Shown here in pieces: positions 39,388 to 48,400 of a DNA stretch of 51,068 nucleotides. Position 1 is the first letter of the stretch. The number at the start of each line of letters is the position of its first letter. The position numbers and the translations under genes were made by a program. The stretch is from contig JAEEOK010000064.1 of assembly GCA_016284235.1 (NCBI GenBank), forward strand, positions 1 through 51,068. Direction: 5' to 3'. Source of the DNA: Succinivibrionaceae bacterium. GTDB taxonomy: Bacteria; Pseudomonadota; Gammaproteobacteria; Enterobacterales; Succinivibrionaceae. The notes beneath the pieces were generated by a model. It was not told the DNA's origin. It saw nothing but the letters and a program-made list of their open reading frames with translations, and did no database searches.

Positions 39388-40140
39388 CTTAAAGGTTCAG
39401 TTAAAAGTGCCTTTCTTTTATTGAACGAAGTTAAATTTCATTATGTCGTTTTTTTTTTGAGCAATCTTTATCTGATCTGCCGTAAACCACGTCCTTAGCG
39501 CGTGGATATAAGGCACAAACGGCGTAACCGTTTTAATCCTAACTAATCAGGTGTTGTTGCTGCTCAATGTATAGGCAAATAATAGATAGTGGTGTACTAC
39601 CGCAACGACCTTCAAAGTGAGATGGATACAGAAGCTTATTTCCCCATAATTTTTACAGAAGCCAGGATAGTATTTTCGTCTGATTAAACGACCTGAAACA
39701 CCCTTAAACTATTTACAAGATTAGAAATTACGACTCTGGGTGGATATTTTTCTAATAGATGAATTGATCGTTTTCACTATCATCCTTTTTTACTCTCGTT
39801 TCTGAACTTTAAGAGATCACAGGTATCTCGGATATATTGGTGTATTCCTGTTTGTAAAATTTAGCAAAAAATTTTTGCCAATGGCGGAGTCTATATCTGA
39901 AATAAAGAGCGTTAATTTTAGTAAGTTTTACTAATTTTTGAATACTGTCCTATTATGTACTCTTCAATATGTGTAAAATGTTCTCAGAGGCTTATGTTTT
40001 GTATTTGTAATTTCTTCTGTTTAACAGTTCTGATTCTATGACTCGATGGTGATGACGTTTCTTCGAAAGCTCATAGAAATTAGCTGATTATATTTCGGTT
40101 GTGGATTACATTACTTTTTTTGTTTGTTAGAGGTATTTAA
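39388..40140. other. 750-bp gene-free region between pilin terminator and mdh
   Basis: All frames are closed by frequent stops, and no gene is supported on either strand. It contains an IS200/IS605-like hairpin pair at 39487-39533, a small inverted repeat GAGAT/ATCTC at 39813-39829, and an AT-rich hairpin with T run at 39918-39939. AGAGGT before the mdh ATG is its ribosome binding site. It may be a degraded insertion or hold a small RNA. Confidence 0.6.
39481..39540 (+). mobile_element. Possible IS200/IS605 (TnpB) right-end or omegaRNA-like remnant
   Basis: ACCACGTCCTTAGCGCGTGG forms a hairpin (CCACG 39487-39491 with CGTGG 39501-39505) whose CCTTAG-type loop resembles the CCACG-CTTAG-CGTGG end hairpins of TnpB-carrying IS200/IS605 elements. 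A second hairpin AAACGG/CCGTTT (39517-39533) follows. No tnpA or tnpB frame is present nearby, so this would be an orphan or decayed end. The resemblance is judged from memory. Confidence 0.4.
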
Positions 40141-41082
40141 ATGAAAGTAACAGTATTGGGTGCTGCAGGTGGCATCGGTCAGCCTTTATCTTTGATTTTA
40201 AAAAATAGTCTTCCAGCTGGATCTTCCTTATCGTTATATGATGTTAATCCTGCCACTCCAGGTGTCGCAACTGATTTAAGTCATATACCTACGGATGTTA
40301 AAGTTACAGGTTTGGCAGGAACTGATCCGTCTGTTGCTCTTGATAATTCTGATGTTGTTGTTATTTCTGCCGGTGTTGCAAGAAAACCTGGTATGACAAG
40401 GGATGATTTATTTAATATAAATGCCGGTATTGTTCGTGATTTGGTCACTGCTGTATCAAAAGTTTGCCCGAATGCAGTTCTCGCTATTATTACTAATCCT
40501 GTAAATAGCATGATACCTTTGGCAGCAGAGGTTTTGAAGAAGGCTGGTGTGTATAATCCAAAGAAACTGTTTGGTATATCATCACTTGATGTGTTGCGCA
40601 CAGAGACATTTCTTGCCGAACTTTTAAATTATAAAGCCGGTTCATTAAAAGTTAATGTTATTGGGGGACATTCTGGTAATACGATTCTTCCTTTGTTTTC
40701 TCAAGTTGCAGCAGCTGCCGATCTTCCTCAGGAGACTATTGAAAAGCTAACAACGCGAGTTCAGAATGCAGGTACGGAAGTTGTTGAAGCTAAAGCTGGT
40801 GCAGGATCTGCAACATTGTCCATGGCAACAGCTGCGGCTCGTCTTACTATGTCCATCGTACGTGCTAAGCTTGGGGAACCTGGTATTGTTGAGTGTTCAT
40901 ATGTAGAGGGTGGCACAGAATATGCTAGATTTATAGCACAACCGGTAAGACTCGGAGTTGACGGAATTGAAGAATTTCTTTCATGGGGTCCGATGAGTGA
41001 TTATGAAAAGAAATGCTTTGATGGAATGCTTGATACTCTTAAAGATAATATACAAAAAGGTGTTGATTTTGTATCCAAGTAA
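40141..41082 (+). CDS. mdh: Malate dehydrogenase (NAD-dependent)
   Basis: Mdh interconverts malate and oxaloacetate in the TCA cycle or, in succinate-forming anaerobes, its reductive branch. The 313-residue protein has the dinucleotide loop [14 protein letters not shown], the substrate loop [14 protein letters not shown] with both arginines, [16 protein letters not shown], and the catalytic-His region [16 protein letters not shown]. The length matches proteobacterial Mdh (about 312). The ribosome binding site AGAGGT is well placed. It stands alone between a gene-free region and a strong terminator. Confidence 0.98.
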   Translation: MKVTVLGAAGGIGQPLSLILKNSLPAGSSLSLYDVNPATPGVATDLSHIPTDVKVTGLAGTDPSVALDNSDVVVISAGVARKPGMTRDDLFNINAGIVRDLVTAVSKVCPNAVLAIITNPVNSMIPLAAEVLKKAGVYNPKKLFGISSLDVLRTETFLAELLNYKAGSLKVNVIGGHSGNTILPLFSQVAAAADLPQETIEKLTTRVQNAGTEVVEAKAGAGSATLSMATAAARLTMSIVRAKLGEPGIVECSYVEGGTEYARFIAQPVRLGVDGIEEFLSWGPMSDYEKKCFDGMLDTLKDNIQKGVDFVSK

Positions 41083-41102
41083 CCTCTTTTGATTTTTATC
41101 AT

Positions 41103-41140
41103 GGACATCGGTGCAAATATGAATCGATGTCCTTTTTTTT
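41103..41140 (+). terminator. Rho-independent terminator of mdh
   Basis: GGACATCG (41103-41110) pairs perfectly with CGATGTCC (41125-41132) across a 14-nt loop, and eight T residues follow. Confidence 0.92.
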
Positions 41141-41246
41141 GACTCTGATTCTGTATGTAATGTGTAAGCATATGGATTTGAATCAGATGTATGTGCCGTT
41201 TATAAGTTGTATGCTTTCTTTTGTTGTTATTGCTGTCGAGGTGAGA

Positions 41247-41897
41247 ATGAGCAGAAACAATTTTTTTGACGCTATTTTAACGGTTTTACTGGTCGTATAT
41301 TCTGAGAATCTAAGTGCTGAAGTTTTACAGAATAATGATAAGGATGAACCTGAACTTATACAACTTTATACTCAGGATGAACTGAATTCTTTAATTAAAG
41401 AGAATCGACATTTGGAACGAATCAAAATAGATGAATGTCAGTTTACAAGGGATATAAAAGATCGAGCTATGATTTTAAATTATCCAGCATATCTTTATCT
41501 GTGGGCAGATATGAATTTTACTGATACGTGCATAAAGGGTAATGTTGCTGATGGTGTGGTAGCTTTGAAATTAGCTGCTGATAAAGGTATGCCGGTTGCA
41601 ATGTATAAACTTGGAGGACTGTATCTTACCGGGAAGTATGTTCAATCTGATTACGACTTAGCATATCGATACATATATGACGCAGCTTCTCTAGGCAATG
41701 ATGAGGCTAAACTTACTTTGGTCAATCTTCTAGTTAATAACGAAGGAAATGAAGCCGATTTCGTAAATGCCTATCATTGGCTGTTTAAGACGGTTTACAG
41801 CGATCCTAAAAAACATGAACTTGCAAAGACTCTTCTTTCGCAATTAAAGAAAAAGATGCCTATCTCTTATGTTGAAAAGGCTGAAAAAATGGAGTGA
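41247..41897 (+). CDS. Exported Sel1-repeat (TPR-like) protein
   Basis: The 216-residue protein begins with a probable signal peptide (MSRNNFFDAILTVLLVVYSENLSA, cleavage near 24). It contains Sel1-type helical repeats: ADGVVALKLAADKGMPVAMYKLGGLY (about 104-129), VQSDYDLAYRYIYDAASLGNDEAKLTL (about 134-160), and a partial third (NAYHWLF). Sel1 repeats mediate protein-protein contacts, often at the cell envelope; the partner here is unknown. I chose ATG 41247 because of GAGG at 41238-41241. The upstream in-frame ATG at 41127 lies inside the mdh terminator. A terminator follows at 41976, so it is monocistronic. Its location between mdh and the minor pilins may be accidental. Confidence 0.75.
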   Translation: MSRNNFFDAILTVLLVVYSENLSAEVLQNNDKDEPELIQLYTQDELNSLIKENRHLERIKIDECQFTRDIKDRAMILNYPAYLYLWADMNFTDTCIKGNVADGVVALKLAADKGMPVAMYKLGGLYLTGKYVQSDYDLAYRYIYDAASLGNDEAKLTLVNLLVNNEGNEADFVNAYHWLFKTVYSDPKKHELAKTLLSQLKKKMPISYVEKAEKME

Positions 41898-41975
41898 TTG
41901 CGGTAAAAATGATTTAAGTATGTCAAATACTAACGTGATGACTTGAGCTAAAAAAACTGAGTACTTATCATTTAA

Positions 41976-42009
41976 GCAGAGAAATGTATATTTCTCTGCG
42001 ATTTTTTTA
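41976..42009 (+). terminator. Rho-independent terminator after the Sel1 gene
   Basis: GCAGAGAAAT (41976-41985) pairs perfectly with ATTTCTCTGC (41990-41999) over GTAT, followed by GATTTTTTT. Confidence 0.92.
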
Positions 42010-42098
42010 GGAAGATTTGTGTTCTTTGTCAAAGTATGGATTATTATTTTAGCTAATTTCTTTTATATGATCCTGTGCAAAGATAAAATATCATAGAG

Positions 42099-42104
42099 TA
42101 TGAT
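42099..42104 (+). promoter_or_regulatory. Possible -10 element of the minor-pilin operon
   Basis: TATGAT at 42099-42104 has a poor -35 upstream. The implied transcription start near 42111 lies downstream of the first possible ATG (42105), which supports the later fimT start at 42147. Confidence 0.3.
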
Positions 42105-42146
42105 ATGCTTCCAAAATGGATTTTTTACGTGAACAGGGAGTTCAGC

Positions 42147-42749
42147 ATGTTTATCTTTAAACATCGTTCTAGTTGGAGGATGCATAAAATATCGGATGGT
42201 TTTACGATAATTGAAATTATTGCTGCCATTATAATTTTAGGTATTCTTGCAACTTTGTCAGTTAATATGATGCGTGACTACAAAATAAGGCAGAATGTTG
42301 ATTCGGCAAGACAGCAGTTTATTAATGCTGTGACTGTCGCTTCGGCGTCTGCAGCAAAATTTAATGTGAATTATTCTGTAGTATACAGCAATGCAAGTCA
42401 TGAGATTCTGGTTTGTCCAACTTCTTCTGCAACTACTTGTTCGAGTGAAAATGCCGAGTACTATTCCAATTTGATGATGTTTGCAGGTTCTTGTCCAACT
42501 TTAAGCGATCTGAATTGTATTGATATTCCTTCAACAAGCACAGAAGCTACTTCTAATTATTTGATTGTTTCACCTTTTGGTAAGGTTTTTACCAATATGG
42601 AACAGGGGATATTCTTTGTTGATAATCAGAAGCGTGTTGTAGATACACAAGGGTCAGGGGTTTGCCTGGGTGTACAAATTGCTGTCAACGGTTCTGTGGA
42701 AACAACTGAATCTGCTTCTTCAAGTTCTGGATGTGCAAGTCAGGGGTAA
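42147..42749 (+). CDS. FimT/FimU (GspH-like) minor pilin
   Basis: The 200-residue prepilin has an 18-residue leader ending in KISDG, followed by FTIIEIIAAIIILGILATLS. The mature Glu5 is present and PilD is expected to cleave after G18. The remainder resembles FimT/GspH minor pilins, with four or more cysteines (VCPTSSATTCSS, SCPTLSDLNC) and a Ser/Thr-rich C-terminus. Minor pilins of this type prime pilus assembly at the tip with PilV, W, X, E and PilY1. I chose ATG 42147, preceded by AGGGAG; ATG 42105 has no site. pilV follows 2 bp after its stop. Confidence 0.88.
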   Translation: MFIFKHRSSWRMHKISDGFTIIEIIAAIIILGILATLSVNMMRDYKIRQNVDSARQQFINAVTVASASAAKFNVNYSVVYSNASHEILVCPTSSATTCSSENAEYYSNLMMFAGSCPTLSDLNCIDIPSTSTEATSNYLIVSPFGKVFTNMEQGIFFVDNQKRVVDTQGSGVCLGVQIAVNGSVETTESASSSSGCASQG

Positions 42750-42751
42750 TT

Positions 42752-43399
42752 ATGAAGAAATATAGCGGTTTTAATTTAGTTGAACTATTAATAGCTTTGA
42801 TTGTCGTGTCCATTGCCTTGTTTGGTATTGCTAAGTTGCAGGTAAATGGAATGCACAGCATGGAAAGTGCAAAAATGACGACAAGTTCAGTTGTTAATGT
42901 AGCGAACCTGGTTGAAAGATTCAGTAAGATTAGGGATGAAATTAAAGTTTATCTTGATGCTAACGACAAGTTTGTGGCGCAGAAAAGTTCAAGGTCACGT
43001 TTGGTAACCGACGACAGTTTATGTGAAAACAAACCTGTTTGTGCAACAGGATCTGGTGATTCGATCGGTAACAGAACTGGTATATGTCCTGAATCTGCTG
43101 ATATTACGCTTAAATGTGAAATTGATGCCTGGATGGCTTCTACCTTTGAAACACTTAATCTTCAGAATGATGATGATATTTGTTACTCCGTTCGTGTTGC
43201 CTATGATGATAATTTTGAATACAGTCCTGGTATCAAATACGCCATACCTAAAGTAACAATTGCGTTGAAATGGAAAAAAATTTCCGGTGTTGACTGGGGA
43301 AATGGAGGATGTTCAGCTAATGCTGATACAGGTTTGATGACTGTCCCTGCTGTTGATAGCGATATAGGGTATATGTCAATGGAGTATATAGCACCATGA
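42752..43399 (+). CDS. pilV: Minor pilin PilV
   Basis: The 215-residue prepilin has the leader MKKYSG followed by FNLVELLIALIVVSIALFGIAKLQ, typical of PilV, with Glu5 kept. The C-terminal part has several cysteines (CENKPVC, CEID, CYSVRV, GGCSAN), likely disulfide-bonded in the periplasm. PilV joins the tip priming complex in other species. I chose ATG 42752 because AGGGG at 42742-42746 is well spaced. The stop overlaps the PilW ATG. Confidence 0.92.
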   Translation: MKKYSGFNLVELLIALIVVSIALFGIAKLQVNGMHSMESAKMTTSSVVNVANLVERFSKIRDEIKVYLDANDKFVAQKSSRSRLVTDDSLCENKPVCATGSGDSIGNRTGICPESADITLKCEIDAWMASTFETLNLQNDDDICYSVRVAYDDNFEYSPGIKYAIPKVTIALKWKKISGVDWGNGGCSANADTGLMTVPAVDSDIGYMSMEYIAP

Positions 43400-44346
43400 T
43401 TATTAGAAATTTCTATAAGCGTTCAGGATTCAGCATGATTGAATTGCTGATTTCTTTGCTGGTAGCCACCATTATTATTATGGGGGTTTATCGTTTTCTT
43501 ACAGGATCTCACAGAAGTTATACTTTCACAAAAGCAAACGATAATGTTAATCGTTCTATGATGATTTCTAACCGTACAATGAGTAATTACATGAAACTGG
43601 CCGGTTTTAGAAATTATCGACGGGTAATAGATGATATAACGTTTAAGCGGGAAACAGTAAGATTTGGTGACATAGATGTGGTTTTCCCTGTAAATACTTT
43701 CATCATGGGTAGAAATACCGAGTTGCTCCCACCGGCAGTTCTTGCTGTACCTAACGATATACTCTACATTCGGTATTTTGGTTCCAGTGTTGATGATGAC
43801 CTTTCTGAAATTGTAAATGTTCCGAGCAACGTTGCAAGAGATACTCCGAATAACCGTATGTATGACTGTCAAGGTAATTATCTTAACAGAATGCAGGAAG
43901 CCTTTTTGCGTTTTTCGGTTGATGCAGCAAACGGTTTGACATGCCGTCAGGTTATCAGGACGTTTGATGAGGACGGCAGTTTCAATGATGAAATGTCTGA
44001 ATTAATTGCGCTCAACCCTAATGTTATAAGTATATTGTTCGGTTTTCGTATAGATGGTGACGCGAAGTTTTACCTTTCAGAGGAAGTTACATCCGCAGCT
44101 AATAAATCAGGTGTCAAACCTATGTCAAAGAACAATTACGAACTCGTTAATGCTTTGAGATACGGTATTTTGGTCCGTCAGGACACTCACCAGAAGTTAA
44201 CAAAGTCTATCAGCGAACAGACATTTCATATGCTTGGTTTCGATAGCGAAGATGATGTTGCGACGATTGAATCTCAAGATTCTGATATTTATCAGTTAGT
44301 CTCTGGTATTCTTTTTATGAGAAATCGTTACATAAACAATGAGTAA
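43396..44346 (+). CDS. pilW: Minor pilin PilW
   Basis: The 316-residue prepilin has an 11-residue leader ending KRSG, followed by FSMIELLISLLVATIIIMGVYRFL. Glu5 is present. It is the largest minor pilin here, as PilW is in Pseudomonas, and has the NRSMMISNRTMSNYMKLAGFRNYR segment typical of PilW after the N-terminal helix. It overlaps pilV by 4 bp and the next gene by a few bases, so the five minor pilins are one operon. Confidence 0.9.
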   Translation: MIIRNFYKRSGFSMIELLISLLVATIIIMGVYRFLTGSHRSYTFTKANDNVNRSMMISNRTMSNYMKLAGFRNYRRVIDDITFKRETVRFGDIDVVFPVNTFIMGRNTELLPPAVLAVPNDILYIRYFGSSVDDDLSEIVNVPSNVARDTPNNRMYDCQGNYLNRMQEAFLRFSVDAANGLTCRQVIRTFDEDGSFNDEMSELIALNPNVISILFGFRIDGDAKFYLSEEVTSAANKSGVKPMSKNNYELVNALRYGILVRQDTHQKLTKSISEQTFHMLGFDSEDDVATIESQDSDIYQLVSGILFMRNRYINNE

Positions 44347-44359
44347 TGGAGTTAAGAAA

Positions 44360-44986
44360 ATGAAAAAAAATAAAGGTATGGCTCTTATTGCTTCAATGAT
44401 TATTGTTCTTGTGGTATCAATTGTTGCTGTTGCGATTGCGTCTACTTCTGCTTCTAACAGAATAGCGTCTTTCTCAACATACGATACAACCTCCAGTTAT
44501 GCCAATTCCCAGGCAGGTATTAACCTTGGTGAAGTGATACTCATGACTGCATCTACGGAAGAACTAGATTCACCTGAGTATTCCCAGGCCAAAATCCCTT
44601 CAGGTAAGATAGCAAGAAAAGTTTCTGATCAATGCAATACGTATACAGCTGTATCAGATATGCTATCAAGTGCCAATTCTTGTTTCTGGTGGGTTGGTAA
44701 TACAAACAGTTTTATTTCTAATTCGAATTTCATGAGTGTTATAGGTAGCGATTACTACGATTCTTCTGCATATCCGAATGCTCAGACAAGATTTAAACTG
44801 GAAGAGCGCTCTGAGCGGAGAACAAAGAGTCTAGAGGCCGGTGATAAACTCGGAAGAAAGTTTTATCGCATTACCTCGGTGGGGTACGGAAATACAGAAG
44901 GTTTGGCAAAGATTCAAGGTCAGATAGGCGTCTATTCGGTAATTGCAACTACGCCTCAGGTTGACGAAACTGCCACAGAATATTAA
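44360..44986 (+). CDS. pilX: Minor pilin PilX (PilX_N type)
   Basis: The 208-residue protein begins MKKNKG followed by MALIASMIIVLVVSIVAVAIASTS. The first mature residue is Met and Glu5 is absent, as is common in PilX_N proteins. The rest is a Ser/Thr-rich globular domain with two cysteines (QCNTY, SCFWW). I chose ATG 44360 because GGAG at 44348-44351 is 8 nt upstream; ATG 44339, overlapping pilW, would add seven residues and lacks that spacing. The gene order identifies it as much as the sequence does. Confidence 0.87.
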   Translation: MKKNKGMALIASMIIVLVVSIVAVAIASTSASNRIASFSTYDTTSSYANSQAGINLGEVILMTASTEELDSPEYSQAKIPSGKIARKVSDQCNTYTAVSDMLSSANSCFWWVGNTNSFISNSNFMSVIGSDYYDSSAYPNAQTRFKLEERSERRTKSLEAGDKLGRKFYRITSVGYGNTEGLAKIQGQIGVYSVIATTPQVDETATEY

Positions 44987-44999
44987 CAGAGAGATAAAT

Positions 45000-45410
45000 A
45001 TGAAAAATAGACGTATTAAAGGTTTTACTCTCATCGAAATGATGATAGTTGTGGTCATAATATCTATATTGAGCGCTGTGGCAACAGCAAGTTATAGATC
45101 GTACGTAGTGAAGGCAAGAAGGACGTCTGCACAAGAGGAATTGTTGCAGATCCAGCAGGCTATAGAGGAGTTTTATGCTTTAAATCATACTTATAATGGA
45201 GCATATACGACTAATGTAAAAGAACAGTATCAGTACTCTTTTACAGTGGCAGGCGCAGGCTCCTCATTTAGCGGATATCAGTTGCGAGCTGAGGCTCAAG
45301 GCGGTCAAAAAAGCAGCGACAGCGATTGTGCGGTGCTGTTTTTAAATCGCAATGGAACTAAGGGCGGTGGAACATCCGCGAGTACAATGGTTCAGGGAAA
45401 TTGTTGGTAG
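45000..45410 (+). CDS. pilE: Minor pilin PilE
   Basis: The 136-residue prepilin has the leader MKNRRIKG followed by FTLIEMMIVVVIISILSAVATASYRSYVVKARR, including Glu5. The compact C-terminal domain has the two cysteines (DCAVLFLN and GNCW) and the final Trp typical of PilE. The ATG at 45000 follows GAGAGA. It lies between PilX and PilY1, whereas in Pseudomonas PilE follows PilY1. 12 bp separate it from pilY1. Confidence 0.92.
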   Translation: MKNRRIKGFTLIEMMIVVVIISILSAVATASYRSYVVKARRTSAQEELLQIQQAIEEFYALNHTYNGAYTTNVKEQYQYSFTVAGAGSSFSGYQLRAEAQGGQKSSDSDCAVLFLNRNGTKGGGTSASTMVQGNCW

Positions 45411-45422
45411 AGGTGCTTATTT

Positions 45423-48400
45423 ATGAATTTGAGTAAATCTATATTATCGTTATTGTGTCTTTCTGCTGTTGGTCTGTATGCAGCACCTTCAAGTGCGGAC
45501 ACTTCTTCATGGCCGTTGGCTAAATATCCTCTGTACATAGGAAGTGCCTCCTTACCGCCTCTGGTGATGATTCTTATGGGTCGTGACCATAGTATGTTCT
45601 ACGAAGCATATAATGATATGACCGATCTTGATGATGATGGTAAGATCGATTTTATATTTAATCCTGCTGTAACATATGATGGAATTTTTGAGAGCAATTT
45701 CTGCTACTCTTATAACGACAATGTCTTTAAGATTAATTCTCTTGCCAATACTACCCAAGTTAAGTTTCATAATAAAAGTTCTGTTGTGTATACGTGCGAT
45801 GGTACAACATACAGCGGCAATTTCATGAATTACCTGACATCAAGCCGTTTGGATTTGGTTAAGCGTATACTTATCGGTGGTCAGCGTCTTGTCAAGACAG
45901 CCAGTGCTAAAGGAGTCAGAAGTCAGACTGCGCGTTACAACAATTATCCGTATTTAACAAGACAGTGGATCCCTCACGATACTCATGTTTGGGCTAAAAT
46001 TTTTAATCCTGGAGATTATAATCTTAATAATGGAGAAAATTGTCCGCTGGGTAAGGGCCAGTGTTCCATTAACAAGTGGACTCCATACGGTTCAGATAAA
46101 GCGTTCCTGTTCGGAAATGTACAGCGTCATCTCCATGCTATCCCTTTTACTTGTTCCAGTTCAACTTCAACAGACTGTTATCAGGACGAAACCCGTCATC
46201 CTTTAGGTTCTCTTGTAAAACTGTCTAATTTGTCTGGAAATGCAAGAAACAATGAAATTAACAACAATGTTTTTATTTGGAACTGGCTTGCACGAGAATC
46301 AGGACAGGGCGGTGGCGTTGGCGAGATTAGTGTCAGTGGCAATAGGGTAAAGACTCGCTATACGGCTCCAGGTGGTGCAAATTCATCTGATGTCTATGCA
46401 GATTTGTTCAATCTAGTCGTTGAATCCTGTAATCCAACAAAGGTTGATACAGAGAATCTTTCAAAAAGATGTAAGAAGTATACCAGTTTGTATAATACTG
46501 TCGGATTGCTTCAACAGTTTTCAGGTACCGCCAGTGTGGATGCTTATTTCGGTCTGATTACTGCCGGATGGAACAGAAACGGTTCTACTGGTCAGAGTTA
46601 CGGTGTGTTAAGGGCGCCGGTAAAGGAGTTATTCAGTCAGGTTGATCCATCCAACGGTGATTTCAGGGATGGTTCTCTCTTTTCTGTAATAAATAATATT
46701 GATTTGAAAACCGAGGGTGCAAGTCTTAATTCCGGAAGTACATCGGCAAACTGGAGTGGCTGTTCGATAGACAGCAGTCATCAGCTGCGTGTTTATCAAA
46801 GAGGTTGTGCGGACTGGGGTAATCCTCTTGCTCCTTTGCTGACGCTGAGTCATGATTATTTTGAAGATAAGATTGCTACGTCTAAAGGTCAGAATGGATC
46901 AACAGCGGGAGAAACTATCAGAGTCAGAGCAAGCTGGAGTGGAAATCAGCCCCCTCAGGCTCTTAGACAGGATAATATTCAGAATAACAGCGGAATGTGG
47001 TTGCCTGGTTATAACTATCAGCTCGATTCTCCTTTCAAAATGGAAGGTATCTATGAGTGTCAGAAACCTATAAATCTGATTCTTCTTGATGAAAATATTT
47101 CTCTTGATTGGTACGGCGGTGACGATACAGCTGTAGATTCTGGATTCAGTATTATCGATGCATCGGAACATTTCACGGGTAAGAGTTATATTCTTGGTGA
47201 GAATACAACGTCAGACAGTGCGTCCAGGGTTATTGATTATCAGACTCTTCCTACCCTTAAAACAATAGATAATCTGAAGAATGTTCGCGGTGTTTCTGTA
47301 CTTGAGCCTCAGCAGTCAGGTTCTCTTAAAGGTCCTGCTGTCGCAGCTCATTACTATAAAACTCCGCTGAATCTTGGAGATGGTAAGGATTACTCTTCAA
47401 TTCAGAACGTTGTTGTTGCTATGGCTTCATATTTGCCTAAATTTACCATCGAGGCTGAAAATGGTAAGAGTGTTCTGTTTATACCTATTTGTAAGACTCC
47501 AAGAGTAAACAAATCAGGTAATTATTCATACACAGGCGATCTTAACGGAACTAAGCAGATATCAAGATCGATGTTTGAGGATGATGGTTCATCCTATACT
47601 ACAACATGCGGTATCGGTGACGTTTTCTATGTTGGATCCCAGTACAATTCCAAGGGTCATCTTTCTGGAATTGAGTTCAGAGTCACTTACGAGGATAATG
47701 ACGGCGGTTCTGATTTTGATATGGATGTAGCAGGATCATATAAGGTGTATCCTGATCCTAATGACGGAAATGTCTTAAATGTAGAGCTGACAGGTTACTA
47801 TTCAGACGGATACGCACCAATGATTATGGGTTACGTAATCATAGGAACGGAAGGTGTGTATGAGTATAATCACAACAGTTCTGATGGGGTATATTGGAAT
47901 TTAAACAGAAACAAAACTGTTTATTTTGATATCATGAAAGGATCTAATGATGGTAATCGTCAGGTTCTTTTTGCCCTGCAGTCGGATCCGTTCTATGATA
48001 TCAACAATACAACATCTCAGTATGATGTGAATGAGAGGTTGTGGAGAATTGGTGATCGTATTTCACAGACTGTGATGCAGTCATCCAACAGTGGCTACTG
48101 GCCGAATGGTACTGGAAAAAGTATGGGTGATGCCAGATACTGTTATGAGGATAAGGTCTGGAACTGGTCAAGTAGGTATAACGAAGCTCCATTTGTAACC
48201 ATGCTTAATGGTACATACAAGGCTTCACTTCTGCCGAGAGTAGGTGCTATAGGCGGAGGAACACCTATGCTTTGTTCATCTACAGTTAAACGTAGATTCA
48301 AGGTTGTGGGAACAGAGGGAGCTTTCTTACCTTCTCCTCTTGAGCTAACTGCAAAGTATGGTTTTAGAAATACGTCTCTCAGCAACTATTATTACGTAAC

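Noticed and set aside
41127-41246. N-terminal extension of the Sel1 protein starting at ATG 41127
   Set aside because: That ATG lies inside the mdh terminator stem; the ATG at 41247 has a ribosome binding site and begins a signal peptide.
42105-42146. Earlier ATG start for the FimT-like pilin
   Set aside because: It would lie at or before the predicted transcription start and has no ribosome binding site; ATG 42147 has AGGGAG.
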